DNA of 64,000 nt from Sphingomonas sp. QA11 (GTDB lineage Bacteria; Pseudomonadota; Alphaproteobacteria; Sphingomonadales; Sphingomonadaceae), in the NCBI RefSeq assembly GCF_028473665.1, contig NZ_CP098774.1, positions 1,302,001 through 1,366,000 of the forward strand, read 5' to 3'. A program made the translations under genes and the position numbers. Within the stretch, counting starts at the first letter, position 1; each line of letters opens with the position of its first letter. Under the pieces are notes generated by a model. It was not told the origin of the DNA. It did not search any database and worked only from the letters and a program-made list of their open reading frames with translations. Below are positions 42,636 through 51,793 of this stretch, in pieces.

Positions 42636-44369
42636 TCAACCGAAGGTGAAGGCGAACGCCTGGGCCCCGGGGTTGAGGAACTCGATGTCGAAAAGCCGTT
42701 CGCGGACCGGGCCTGCCTGCCGGATCAACTGGTACAGCCGCTGCTCGGTCACGATCCCCGAGCCGCCCGGCGTCACGTCGACGCCGTGATCGGCGCCTGG
42801 AACCTTGCCGTCGATCGTCACCTTGAACCGGACCGGTCGATGGTCAGCCGATGGCCCCAGCACCAGATGGAGATCCCGCGCCCGGAAGCGATAGGCGATC
42901 CGGCCGCCCGCGGCATCGGCGGATGCATGCTCGGCGCCGATCGTCCACCTGCCGGCCAGAGCCCAGTCATTGAGTCTGGAAAGCGCCGGCGCCGTATAGT
43001 CATGGGGAGCATCCCTGATGCCACCGCCGGGCGATATGAAATTCTCCGCCCGCGCATAGCCGATATAGGTTTCGGGTGACCGGACGTCCCGGCCGCTGGC
43101 AGCGCCAACGCCGCGCGCATCGACCTTGACGATGGTCATGTCGCCGACGGCATTGCCGTTTTCGGCGAGGAGGCGCTGGATCACCTTCTCGGATTCGGCA
43201 TAACCGCCCTCGCCGAAATGATGATAGCGGATGCGGCCCTGGCCATCGATGAAATAATGCGCCGGCCAATAGCGATTGGAGAAGGCGCGCCAGATCGCGC
43301 GATCATTGTCGAGCGCGACCGGATAGCCGATACCGAGATCGCGAACCGCGGCCCGCACATTGGCGGGGTCCTTCTCGAATGCGAACTCGGGTGCATGCAC
43401 CCCGATCACCACCAGCCCCTGCGCCTTGTATTTTTCCGCCCAGGCCCGGACATAGGGGAGCGTGCGCAGGCAGTTGATGCATGAATAGGTCCAGAAATCG
43501 ACAAGCACGACCTTGCCGCGCAGTTCCTCCCGCGTCAGCGGCGGCGAGTTTATCCATTCCGTCGCGCCCGACAGGGGCGGCATCACGCCTTCGATCGCCA
43601 GCGCGTTCCCCTCCGCCATGGCGGCTGACGGCATGTCCTTGCCTGGATTGAACCGGTCGAGCAGCGACTGCTCGACGCTCGCCGTGCCCGACAGCGAGAG
43701 ACGGGTGAGCAGTCCGGTATCGAGCCCCAGCGCGATCGCCGCGACACCGAGAAGGACTGCCGCGCCAAGCCCGCGCCGGATCCATTCGCTGATCCCCAGC
43801 GACCGCTTCATCGCCGCAAAGACCTTGCCGCCCACCAGCAGGGCAAGCGCCAGCGAGGTCGCCGCGCCGGCGGCATAGGCAAGCAGCAGCAGCGTCGTCT
43901 GCGCGCTCGCGCCCTGCAGCGCGGCACCGGTCAGGAGGAGGCCGAGGACCGGCCCGGCGCAGGGCGCCCAAAGCAGGCCCGTCGCGACGCCAAGCAGCAG
44001 CGACGCGGCGAAAGTCGATGCGGCGTTCCGGCCCGCGGTCGCCGATTGCGAAAGCCGCGAGCCAAGCTGGACCAGCGGCCGGGTCGCCTGATCGGCGAGG
44101 GCGGGAAACAGCAGCAGCAACCCGAAACCGGCCAGGATGACCAGTGCCGCCAGTCGCCCATAGCTGTTCGCCTGCACAGCCCAGCCGCCGCCGACCGAAG
44201 CCAGGGTGGCGACCCCGGCAAAGGTGACCGCCATGCCGAGCAGGAGTGGCAGGCCGCTGCGGGCGAAGGGCTGGTCGGCGCGTGCGAAGACGAACGGCAG
44301 GACCGGCAGGATGCAGGGGCTGACGATCGTCAGCGCACCGCCAAGATAGGCCAGGAGGAAAAGGATCAT
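42636..44369 (-). CDS. DipZ-type fusion: CcdA-like membrane domain plus thioredoxin-like domain
   Basis: A 577-residue membrane protein. Residues 1-235 are a CcdA/DsbD-type electron-transfer domain with the conserved Cys in IVSPCILPVLP and its partner in WAPCAGPVLG. A periplasmic thioredoxin fold follows, with the redox pair in YSCINCLRTLP. A C-terminal beta domain (about residues 430-577, HLVLGPSADHRPVRFKV) is the extra module of the DipZ family. It would carry reducing power from cytoplasmic thioredoxin to periplasmic thiols. Its start overlaps, on the other strand, only shadow frames of the next gene. Confidence 0.9.
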   Translation of the reverse strand: MILFLLAYLGGALTIVSPCILPVLPFVFARADQPFARSGLPLLLGMAVTFAGVATLASVGGGWAVQANSYGRLAALVILAGFGLLLLFPALADQATRPLVQLGSRLSQSATAGRNAASTFAASLLLGVATGLLWAPCAGPVLGLLLTGAALQGASAQTTLLLLAYAAGAATSLALALLVGGKVFAAMKRSLGISEWIRRGLGAAVLLGVAAIALGLDTGLLTRLSLSGTASVEQSLLDRFNPGKDMPSAAMAEGNALAIEGVMPPLSGATEWINSPPLTREELRGKVVLVDFWTYSCINCLRTLPYVRAWAEKYKAQGLVVIGVHAPEFAFEKDPANVRAAVRDLGIGYPVALDNDRAIWRAFSNRYWPAHYFIDGQGRIRYHHFGEGGYAESEKVIQRLLAENGNAVGDMTIVKVDARGVGAASGRDVRSPETYIGYARAENFISPGGGIRDAPHDYTAPALSRLNDWALAGRWTIGAEHASADAAGGRIAYRFRARDLHLVLGPSADHRPVRFKVTIDGKVPGADHGVDVTPGGSGIVTEQRLYQLIRQAGPVRERLFDIEFLNPGAQAFAFTFG

Positions 44370-44460
44370 GAGCGTGCGCTTCCGGCCGTTGGAGTCGATT
44401 CCTATACGTCGCAGATGCGGCGTCGGTTACCTCCCACAGTCTTTTCTCGCAGAGAAGGCT

Positions 44461-45576
44461 ATGGCTGAAAACGCCGATCATGGAATAGGTCGCCCAGACT
44501 GGCGAGTGCGGGGCAAGGGAGTCTTTCAGGTGACGGATCAGGAGCCAATCCATCTTTTCTCTTACGGGACGCTGCGCCGTTCCGACGTTCAGATGGCGTC
44601 CTTCGGCCGGCTCCTTGACGGATCGGAAGACGCCTTGCCGGGATATCGCGCGGCCTTGGTGGAGATCACCGACCCTATGGTCCTGGCGACCAGCGGTGAG
44701 CGTTTCCACCCGATCATCGAGCCGAGCTCTTCACCCGATGACGAGGTGCGCGGTACCGTTTTCCGGATCACCGAGGCTGAACTCCGGGCCGCCGACGCTT
44801 ACGAGGTTTCGGACTATGTACGGGAGCGCGTAAGGCTGAAATCGGGCGTCGATGCATGGGTCTATGTCAGTGCGGCAAATCGGCGCCAGGCAGGTCGCCT
44901 GGAATCCCTGATCGTCGCCGAGGAGCGAGCCTTTGGCCTTCTCGACACGCTGGAGAGAGCCGGTGTCATCGCCGCTGGCCGGACGGAACTGGAAATCGAG
45001 CGAGACATCTTCACCATCGCGTCGCGGGATTTCGGGGTGCGCGAGCATTGGCACGACCGGGTCGTGCGCGCCGGGATCAACGCCTTGTGCATAGCCGGCG
45101 AAGAGGCCCCCGATCGCGTCGTTGCCGAGGATGATATCGTCTTTCTCGATCTCGGGCCGGTGTTCGAAGGGTGGGAAGCGGATGTGGGGCGCAGCTATGT
45201 CGTCGGCAACGATCCGGAAAAACACAGGCTCGTCGCGGATCTCGAGATAATATTCGGCCTGGTCGAACGGCGGTTCGAGAAAGATCGGGACATTACGGGC
45301 GCTCAGCTCTACGCCGCAGCGCTGGAGGAAGCGGAGAAACGCGGCTGGCGGTTCGGCGGGAAGATCGCCGGCCACCTCGTCGGCAGGTTTCCCTATGCGC
45401 GCTCTCCCGCCGCGAGGGATGGTGGTCGAATCAGCCCCGGCAACCCGCAGCGGATGCGCGATCCCGATCCCAACGGACAGCCGCGTCACTGGATCCTCGA
45501 AATTCACCTCGTATCGCCTGACGGCTCCTTCGGCGGTTTCTACGAAAGACTTTTGCGGAGAACCCAAGGCGTTTAG
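44461..45576 (+). CDS. Fusion of a GGCT/AIG2-like domain with an M24 metallopeptidase-like domain
   Basis: A 371-residue cytoplasmic protein with two recognisable halves. Residues 31-136 are gamma-glutamylcyclotransferase-like: FSYGTLRR at 33-40 and the probable catalytic Glu115 in DAYEVSDYV. Residues about 148-371 are M24 (creatinase/aminopeptidase P fold): ligands Asp230 in FLDLGP, Asp241 in EADVGRS, His305 in AGHLVG and Glu347 in WILEIH. The fifth ligand is not certain. The ATG at 44461 follows AGAGAAGGCT; a GTG at 44530 would give a standard GGCT start. The frame is continuous. M24 proteins of this short type normally stand alone. A role in breaking gamma-glutamyl or proline-type bonds is inference. 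Confidence 0.82.
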   Translation: MAENADHGIGRPDWRVRGKGVFQVTDQEPIHLFSYGTLRRSDVQMASFGRLLDGSEDALPGYRAALVEITDPMVLATSGERFHPIIEPSSSPDDEVRGTVFRITEAELRAADAYEVSDYVRERVRLKSGVDAWVYVSAANRRQAGRLESLIVAEERAFGLLDTLERAGVIAAGRTELEIERDIFTIASRDFGVREHWHDRVVRAGINALCIAGEEAPDRVVAEDDIVFLDLGPVFEGWEADVGRSYVVGNDPEKHRLVADLEIIFGLVERRFEKDRDITGAQLYAAALEEAEKRGWRFGGKIAGHLVGRFPYARSPAARDGGRISPGNPQRMRDPDPNGQPRHWILEIHLVSPDGSFGGFYERLLRRTQGV

Positions 45577-45777
45577 CCCCGACGAGACTTGGTGAGGTTC
45601 GGTCGCGCCCTTCATTCCTGCGCTGGTGCCAGACTGGCCGCTTGATCCTCCGGCGTTTGCTACGGGCGTCAGGGCAGAGTTTGCCAATCCGACGATCGAA
45701 CCAGCCGGAATCGTCCGTGAGATTGAGTCGAGCTTGCGGCTATCGCGCCGTTCCCGTCGTGACAGGGCGATTGCCCG

Positions 45778-46263
45778 CTATGCCTCAGGCGTGAAGCCCT
45801 CATCTGCCCGGCACAGGTCAACCCATTGGGCGTCGGTCAGGGCGGCCAGCCGCTCCGGCGTCAGGCAGACCGAGGCCGTACGGGAACCAGCGGCCGGATA
45901 GACGCTGTCGAAGCTCCTCAGCGAAATATCGCAGTAGATTGGTAGCGGGTTCGCCAGTCCGAACGGGCAAACGCCGCCTGGGGGATGGCCTGTGACGAAC
46001 TCTACCTCGTCTGCGCCGAGCATGCGCGGGCGGCCACCCAGCGTCGCCTTGGTCTTGCTATTGTCGAGCCGGGCATCGCCGCGGGTCACGACCAGTATGA
46101 CGGTTTCCTTGACCCGCAGCGACAGCGTCTTCGCGATGCGGCCGGGTTCGACACCGAGCGTGGCGGCGGCCTCGGCGACTGTCGCCGTGCTCGCCGCCTG
46201 CTCGATGATCGCGATATCGGGGGCCTTCTCCGCGAAGAAGGCCCTGACCGATTCGAGGCTCAT
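45778..46263 (-). CDS. YbaK/ProX-type aminoacyl-tRNA deacylase
   Basis: A 161-residue single-domain protein of the YbaK/prolyl-tRNA-editing family. Visible marks: TVAEAAATLGVEPGRIAKTLSL, the motif GDARLDNSKTKATLGG with the catalytic-type lysine, and GHPPGGVCPFG. Such proteins remove wrongly attached amino acids from tRNA. The start ATG shares its A with the TGA stop of the HU gene, so the two are translationally linked. Confidence 0.9.
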   Translation of the reverse strand: MSLESVRAFFAEKAPDIAIIEQAASTATVAEAAATLGVEPGRIAKTLSLRVKETVILVVTRGDARLDNSKTKATLGGRPRMLGADEVEFVTGHPPGGVCPFGLANPLPIYCDISLRSFDSVYPAAGSRTASVCLTPERLAALTDAQWVDLCRADEGFTPEA

Positions 46264-46538
46264 CAGGCGTTGATCTTGTCCTTGAGCGCCTTGGCTGCGG
46301 TGAAACCGAGCTTCTTCGAGGCGGCGATCTGGATGGTGGCGCCATTGGCCGGGTTGCGGCCTTCGCGCGCTGGGCTCTGCTTCACCTTGAACTTGCCGAA
46401 GCCGTTGAGCGAGATTTCTTCGCCGGCGACGGCCGCGTCGGTGATCGCACCGAGGACGGCGTCGACCAGCTTCTTCGCGTCGGCCTTGGTCAGGTCGTTG
46501 GCTGCGGCGATCTTGTCGGCGAGGTCGGCGTTGTTCAT
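46263..46538 (-). CDS. hup: DNA-binding protein HU
   Basis: A 91-residue HU/IHF-family protein that bends and compacts DNA. It matches the family over its whole length: MNNADLADKIAAANDLTKADAKK, GEEISLNGFGKFKV, the beta-arm with REGRNPANGATIQIAA, and SKKLGFTAAKALKDKIN. The arm tip NPANG in place of NPxTG is a common variant. The start at 46538 follows GGAGATACAA. It is probably a highly expressed gene; ybaK follows with a 1-nt overlap. Confidence 0.96.
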   Translation of the reverse strand: MNNADLADKIAAANDLTKADAKKLVDAVLGAITDAAVAGEEISLNGFGKFKVKQSPAREGRNPANGATIQIAASKKLGFTAAKALKDKINA

Positions 46539-46759
46539 TTGTATCTCCATTGAAATGAAGCGACGCCCGCTAGCGATGACGGTGCCGCAGGTCCATGGCA
46601 AATCAGGCAAACGCGTCGAACTTTTCGTCGCGCCGGTCGCCGGAGGCGGCATGGCGATATGACGAGGCGCGTTGACTTGCCTCGCGGGTCTCGGTCGTGT
46701 CATCCTGGACGAGACGCGAACGACAAAGGATCGCGGGGCTTTTGACGAGAGGATTGGCG

Positions 46760-47266
46760 ATGGTGCGATCGGGGCTTGCGATGGCGCTCGGCCTTGCCCT
46801 TTCCGCCTGTGGCGGTGCCGGCATGGACGGCAATGCGGCTGATAATGCTGCAGCCAAGGTGATCACCGCTACCGACAATGTCGCCACCGGCGGTCCGGCA
46901 CCTGGAGCGCTTGACGTCTGGACGGGCAAGCATCCCTCGGAAAAGATCGACGGCGTCACCTTTCTTGGCCAGCCATCGGTCAAGGCGGCGGTTATTGCCG
47001 TCGTTCCCAGCGGGAAGGTCCGCGATTTCGTGTTCGGATATAACGGCCCCGATGCGCCGATCGTGAAAAAGGACGGACGTCTCCTCGCCTGGGGCTGCGA
47101 AGCGCATAATTGCGGCTATCACAACTGGTCGATCGCGATCACCCCGGACGGATCGAACGCCGAAGTCTGTTTCTACCAGGATGACGCGAAAGCCGATGGC
47201 CCGTCGACCTGGTATGTCGCGGGCGGCAAGACCGAACAACGGCCGGGGAATTGTCCGTCCCAATAG
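46760..47266 (+). CDS. Putative lipoprotein of unknown function
   Basis: A 168-residue protein with a lipoprotein signal (MVRSGLAMALGLALSAC, lipobox LSAC with the Cys near residue 17), then a low-complexity Ala/Asn-rich linker of about 35 residues. The folded part has a cysteine pair in WGCEAHNCGYHNW and a third and fourth Cys in VCFYQ and GNCPSQ, suggesting two disulfides. The ATG at 46760 was chosen for the signal; frames upstream lack it. I do not recognise the family. It diverges from the HU gene. Confidence 0.75.
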   Translation: MVRSGLAMALGLALSACGGAGMDGNAADNAAAKVITATDNVATGGPAPGALDVWTGKHPSEKIDGVTFLGQPSVKAAVIAVVPSGKVRDFVFGYNGPDAPIVKKDGRLLAWGCEAHNCGYHNWSIAITPDGSNAEVCFYQDDAKADGPSTWYVAGGKTEQRPGNCPSQ

Positions 47267-47335
47267 CCGGCCATGCATGGCGCCGCCGTCTCGCACGTCA
47301 GCGGGGAATTCATATCGCCTTCGCCATGCGCGTCG

Positions 47336-49411
47336 TTAAACCAAGCTTCGTTTGATCGATCGCTTGGCTTCCCGTGAGAAGACAGGAGCACCATTATCGA
47401 AGGCCTTGATCGTCTCGACGATGTCGAACGCCGCCGATGTCGATCTTACTTCAAAGGCGATGCGAATCTCGCAATTCCAGTCGTCGCGGCGATAGCGGCT
47501 GACCCGCTCGCCCGACCAGATGCCACTATTGGGATCGCCACGCGTAATCCTCGCGACCGTATTGGGACCATAGCCTGATAGTTGCGTGCCATTGGCGCAG
47601 GTCCGGGGCTTGTCGGGCCAGACACCCGAGACGCTCAGCCGGCCATCCTCGTCGGTCGTCTTCACCACGACGTCGCCCTTGTCCGGCGCGATCGGCACGA
47701 TACGGACCGGCATCGCCGCTTCGATCGGCGGCGACACGCGGATCGGCAGGGTCAATGTGCTGCCCCCCGGCTCCAGCGTGAGTGTCGGGCTGTCGGGAGA
47801 GGGCCAGGCCAACGGCCACAGCCCCTCGGAGATGGCGAGCCTCAGGCGTTCGCCCGCCTTCAGCCGCTGGGCAATGAACCCGAGCGAAATCTCCACCTCG
47901 ACTGGCTTGCCCGGGATCAGCCGGCGCGGCGCATCATGCCCATCGCGATGAGTCAGGTTGAGCAGGCCATAGGCAAGCCGCCACGACGTGCCGTCCGGCA
48001 TCACCTTGCACAGCCGCGCGGCGACCTGCGCGACCGGCTTGTCGGCGGCCACGCGCAGCCTGACCGTCGGGACGCCTAGCAGATCCATATCGGCCTCGAG
48101 CGGCGCAAGGTCATAAGTGATCGAAAGAGCATCGTCGGCCCGCTGGTCGCCCGGCATTTCCTCCTGTCCGAAGGGCACCCATTCCGGCGTTTTCAGTCCG
48201 ACCGCATTGTGCGATTGATGGCGGCGTGTGGAAGCTGGCCCGGGGCTTGGCGAGAGACCCTTGTCGGTCAGATATAGCCTGCGCGGCCGGATATGTCGCG
48301 ATGGCCACACCGCTTCCGCCGCCCACTCGCCCGGCATCTCGCCCGGGGCGGATTGGGCAGCGGTTGCGGTCGGCCGGTAGAAGCGCAGCATGGGCTCTTC
48401 CATGATGCCGGTGTCTTCGCCGCGCAGCCACTGCGACCACCAGCGTATCTCCTCGAACGCCCAGTCGAGCGCCGGGCCGGGGCCACGGAGCCAGGGATAG
48501 GTATGGCCCCAGGGGCCGACCAGCGCCTTGCGGAGGCAGGTGAGGCCTTCGAGCAGTCGTGGCACCGAATGGACATAGGCGTCGGCCCAGCCGCCTACGA
48601 CATAGGTCGGGCATTTCACCGCGGCATAGTCGAACCTGAGCGATCCGTGCCGCCAATAGGCATCCTCGTGCTGATGCTCGGTCCAGCGGGCGATGATCGG
48701 CGGGGACGCCTCGAGCCGCTCCTGCCACATCCGTTTCCAGGCCGGGCCGGCAATGGCAGGGTCCGGTGGGCCGGCCATGACGGCCTTGAAGTTGGTCCCC
48801 CATTTGAAGTTCGTCAGGCCGAGGCAGCCCCCGATATAATGGGCGTCGTCGGTGTAGCGACGGTCCGAACAGGCCATCGGCATGATCGCCTTCAGCGCAG
48901 GCGGGTTGAGCATGGCGGTCTGGAGCGTGGAAAAGCCGCCCCAGGAAATACCGCGCATGCCGACCGAACCGTTGCACCAGGGCTGGCTGGCAAGCCAGGC
49001 GATGATCTGCGCGGCGTCATCCTGCTCGCTCGCGAGATATTCGTCGTGCAGCAATCCCTCGGAATCACCCGAGCCGCGGATGTCGATACGGGCAAAGCCG
49101 ATGCCGTGGCTGGCGAGTGTTTCGCCCCAATAATCGTCCGCCGCGCTATAGGCATCGCGGGTACGATAGGGGATATATTCGAGGACGACCGGTGCCGGTT
49201 TCGTCTCCGCATGAGCCGGCAGCCAGAGCCGGCCGCACAGCCGGATACCGTCGCGCATCTCTATTCGCACGACATCGATGCGTTTCACCTCGCCCTTTTC
49301 AGGCAGATTCCAGGGTGCGCGGCCACCGGCCCGGGCGACCGCGCTTCGCCCGAGGGCAAGCCCGGCGACTGTCGCTGCCAGAAAATCCCGGCGTGAATTC
49401 AGCATGGTCAT
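47336..49411 (-). CDS. CocE/NonD-family hydrolase (X-Pro dipeptidyl-peptidase fold), Tat-exported
   Basis: A 691-residue hydrolase. The signal has a twin-arginine motif (NSRRDFLAATVAGLAL). The alpha/beta domain shows YIPYRTRDAY, the ARIDIRGSGDSEG stretch and the nucleophile elbow GISWGGFST; a cap and a C-terminal jelly-roll domain (LGVPTVRLRV, LTLEPGGSTLTLPI) complete the family layout. Members cleave acyl esters, amides or Xaa-Pro peptides; the substrate here is open. The start at 49411 lies behind GGAGGGGG; a second ATG is 6 nt further in. No operon partner on this strand. Confidence 0.9.
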   Translation of the reverse strand: MTMLNSRRDFLAATVAGLALGRSAVARAGGRAPWNLPEKGEVKRIDVVRIEMRDGIRLCGRLWLPAHAETKPAPVVLEYIPYRTRDAYSAADDYWGETLASHGIGFARIDIRGSGDSEGLLHDEYLASEQDDAAQIIAWLASQPWCNGSVGMRGISWGGFSTLQTAMLNPPALKAIMPMACSDRRYTDDAHYIGGCLGLTNFKWGTNFKAVMAGPPDPAIAGPAWKRMWQERLEASPPIIARWTEHQHEDAYWRHGSLRFDYAAVKCPTYVVGGWADAYVHSVPRLLEGLTCLRKALVGPWGHTYPWLRGPGPALDWAFEEIRWWSQWLRGEDTGIMEEPMLRFYRPTATAAQSAPGEMPGEWAAEAVWPSRHIRPRRLYLTDKGLSPSPGPASTRRHQSHNAVGLKTPEWVPFGQEEMPGDQRADDALSITYDLAPLEADMDLLGVPTVRLRVAADKPVAQVAARLCKVMPDGTSWRLAYGLLNLTHRDGHDAPRRLIPGKPVEVEISLGFIAQRLKAGERLRLAISEGLWPLAWPSPDSPTLTLEPGGSTLTLPIRVSPPIEAAMPVRIVPIAPDKGDVVVKTTDEDGRLSVSGVWPDKPRTCANGTQLSGYGPNTVARITRGDPNSGIWSGERVSRYRRDDWNCEIRIAFEVRSTSAAFDIVETIKAFDNGAPVFSREAKRSIKRSLV

Positions 49412-49678
49412 GACCCCCTCCGCCCCGGAAAACCGGCATCCATGCCGTTCACCGGTCGTTTTCGGCACAGCCTGCGGGGAACCTCCTCGCGTCACCAATG
49501 CCTTTTTGCAATGCCATCATAGATTTTCGGTGGCGCGCTGATAGACAGGCGAGCTTATCCTGCGCCGCGCCATCCCGCTCTGCCCGAGATATCGAATTTC
49601 GGGACACCTGTTCTGCCCACAGCCGTCGACGATCCTCCATCCGCGCCCCGGGAACCGACCATTGCCCAGGCCAGGCAG

Positions 49679-51622
49679 ATGCTGGGTACCGATCCGGCTG
49701 GGGCGGTGGCGGTCGCGCGAGCGCTTCTGAAACGCGCTCCTCACGCGATGGAGATACGCTTCATCCTCGGCGCGGCGCTTCGCCGCTGCGGCGATCTGCG
49801 CGAAGCGCTGGCGGTGCTTGCTCCGCTCACCGACGCTCGGCCTGACGCATGGGGGCTCCACTACGAACACGGGATGACGCTGGCGGCGCTCGGTCAGGAG
49901 GCAGCCGCGTCCGCCGCTCTGACGCGCGCGACCGCGGCCAATCCCAATTCGTCGCTGGCATGGCATGCCCTTGGAGATCAGCTGCTCCTGACCGGCCAGC
50001 CGGTCGACGCCAGGGAGGCTCAGTCGCGCCCGCTGCCGGGCAGTCTCGGCGACGGGATGTTTGCCGAGGGAGCGAGCGCGCTGTTCGACGGTCGCGAGGG
50101 TGCGACGGACATGTTGAGGACGCGCTTCGGTCTGGACCTGAACGATGTGGCGGCACTGTGCCTTCTGGCCGATGTCGGTATGCGCCTGGGGCGTGACGAG
50201 TCCGTTCTGCCGCTCCTCGCGGCCGCGACCCGGCTTGCGCCCGGCTATCTCCCGGCATGCTATCGTGAGGCGATTGTTCGTCATCGGCTTGACCGGCCGC
50301 AGGCAGCCCTTGCGGCGATCGATCCGGTGATTGCCGCGCGGCCCGGTGTCGCCTTGTACCAGGCACTGCGTGCGGCGATTCACTTGCAACTCGGGTACGA
50401 AGGGCAGGCGGTGGAGGATTTCGCCGCGGCGCTTGCGCTTGATCGGAACGATGCTCACGTCTGGCACGGCTATGGTCACGCCCTACGCGCGGTCGGACGA
50501 CAGGCCGATGCCGTGGACGCCTATCGCCAGGCGCTCGCCCGGGCGCCGGCGTCTGGTGAAGTCTATTGGAGCCTCGCCAATCTCAAGACCTGGCGTTTCG
50601 AATCCGCGGATGTCGATCGCATGGAAACTCTTCTCTCGGACAGGGAGCTGTCTTCGGAGGATCGCTGCTACCTGCATTTCGCGCTCGGCAAGGCAAAGGA
50701 GGACGACGCGCGTTTCGCCGATTCTTTCGAGCACTATCGGCAGGGAAACGCGGCGCGACGCGTGACGCTTCCCTATGACGCGGCGGCCCATGCCGATTTC
50801 GTCCATCGCACGATCGCGACGTTCAGTCCGGATTTCCTTGCGGCACGATCGGGCGTTGGCCTTGATTCCGCCGCTCCGATCTTCGTGCTCGGCATGCCGC
50901 GATCGGGGTCAACGCTGATCGAACAGATCCTGGCCAGTCACAGCGCGGTCGAGGGCGCGTCCGAATTGCCGGACGTCACGGCAATGGCACGGCATCTGGC
51001 GAGGCGCGAGAGCAAGTCGCATGCCTATCCCGGTTCGCTTGCGGATATGCCGCCGGTCGCTTTTGCCGAACTCGGCGCAGAATATCTTGAACGGACGCGT
51101 GTGCGGCGATCTTCGGGGCGGCCTTTTTTCGTCGACAAGTTTCCCGGCAATTTCCTCCATGTCGGGCTGATCCACCTGATGCTGCCAAAGGCGCGGATTA
51201 TCGATGTGCGCCGCAACCCGCTCGCTTGCTGCGTCTCGTTGTTCAGGCAATGCTTTGCCCAGGGGCAGGCGTATAGCTACGACCTGGCCGATCTCGGCAG
51301 CTACTTCGTTCAGTATGAAAAGCTGATGGCGCACTTCGCCACGGTTCTTCCCGGTCGCATCCTGCGCGTGTCGTACGAGGATCTGGTCGACGATCCGGAG
51401 CTTCAATCGCGCCGGCTGCTCGACTATTGCGGGCTCGATTTCGAGATGGGCTGCCTGAGGTTCTTCGAGACCGACCGGGCAGTCCGGACGCCGAGTTCGG
51501 AGCAGGTGCGACGCCCGATCTTTCGCGACGGGCTTGATCAATGGCGTCGTTTCGAGCCATGGCTCGGGCCGCTGGTCGGAGCCTTGGGGGCGCTCCCGGA
51601 CGAAGGCGCGGCGCGGCCATGA
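49679..51622 (+). CDS. TPR-repeat sulfotransferase-family protein
   Basis: A 647-residue protein. Residues 1-370 form tetratricopeptide repeats (for example LYQALRAAIHLQLGYEGQAVEDFAAALAL). The C-terminal part is a sulfotransferase fold with the PAPS-binding loop GMPRSGSTLIEQILASH at 405-421 and the 3'-phosphate region RIIDVRRNPLACCVS. Upstream in frame to 49523 there is no ATG, GTG or TTG, so the ATG at 49679 is the likely start, although a repeat may be missing from the N-terminus. Genes of this type often precede TonB receptors in sphingomonads, as here. The sulfate acceptor is unknown. Confidence 0.87.
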   Translation: MLGTDPAGAVAVARALLKRAPHAMEIRFILGAALRRCGDLREALAVLAPLTDARPDAWGLHYEHGMTLAALGQEAAASAALTRATAANPNSSLAWHALGDQLLLTGQPVDAREAQSRPLPGSLGDGMFAEGASALFDGREGATDMLRTRFGLDLNDVAALCLLADVGMRLGRDESVLPLLAAATRLAPGYLPACYREAIVRHRLDRPQAALAAIDPVIAARPGVALYQALRAAIHLQLGYEGQAVEDFAAALALDRNDAHVWHGYGHALRAVGRQADAVDAYRQALARAPASGEVYWSLANLKTWRFESADVDRMETLLSDRELSSEDRCYLHFALGKAKEDDARFADSFEHYRQGNAARRVTLPYDAAAHADFVHRTIATFSPDFLAARSGVGLDSAAPIFVLGMPRSGSTLIEQILASHSAVEGASELPDVTAMARHLARRESKSHAYPGSLADMPPVAFAELGAEYLERTRVRRSSGRPFFVDKFPGNFLHVGLIHLMLPKARIIDVRRNPLACCVSLFRQCFAQGQAYSYDLADLGSYFVQYEKLMAHFATVLPGRILRVSYEDLVDDPELQSRRLLDYCGLDFEMGCLRFFETDRAVRTPSSEQVRRPIFRDGLDQWRRFEPWLGPLVGALGALPDEGAARP

Positions 51623-51793
51623 TGCCTATATTGGATGCGCCCATCCGATTATTTTGCTTTCCGCTTGGGCCGAATCGCGAGACCTTCGGCATCAATCGGG
51701 GGCAGGCCCCGGACAATCACAAGCTGACGCCCATGCAGGCTCGAGGCTGTGACGGACGGGCCTGATATACACTTTCGTCAAAATGGGGGGCTA

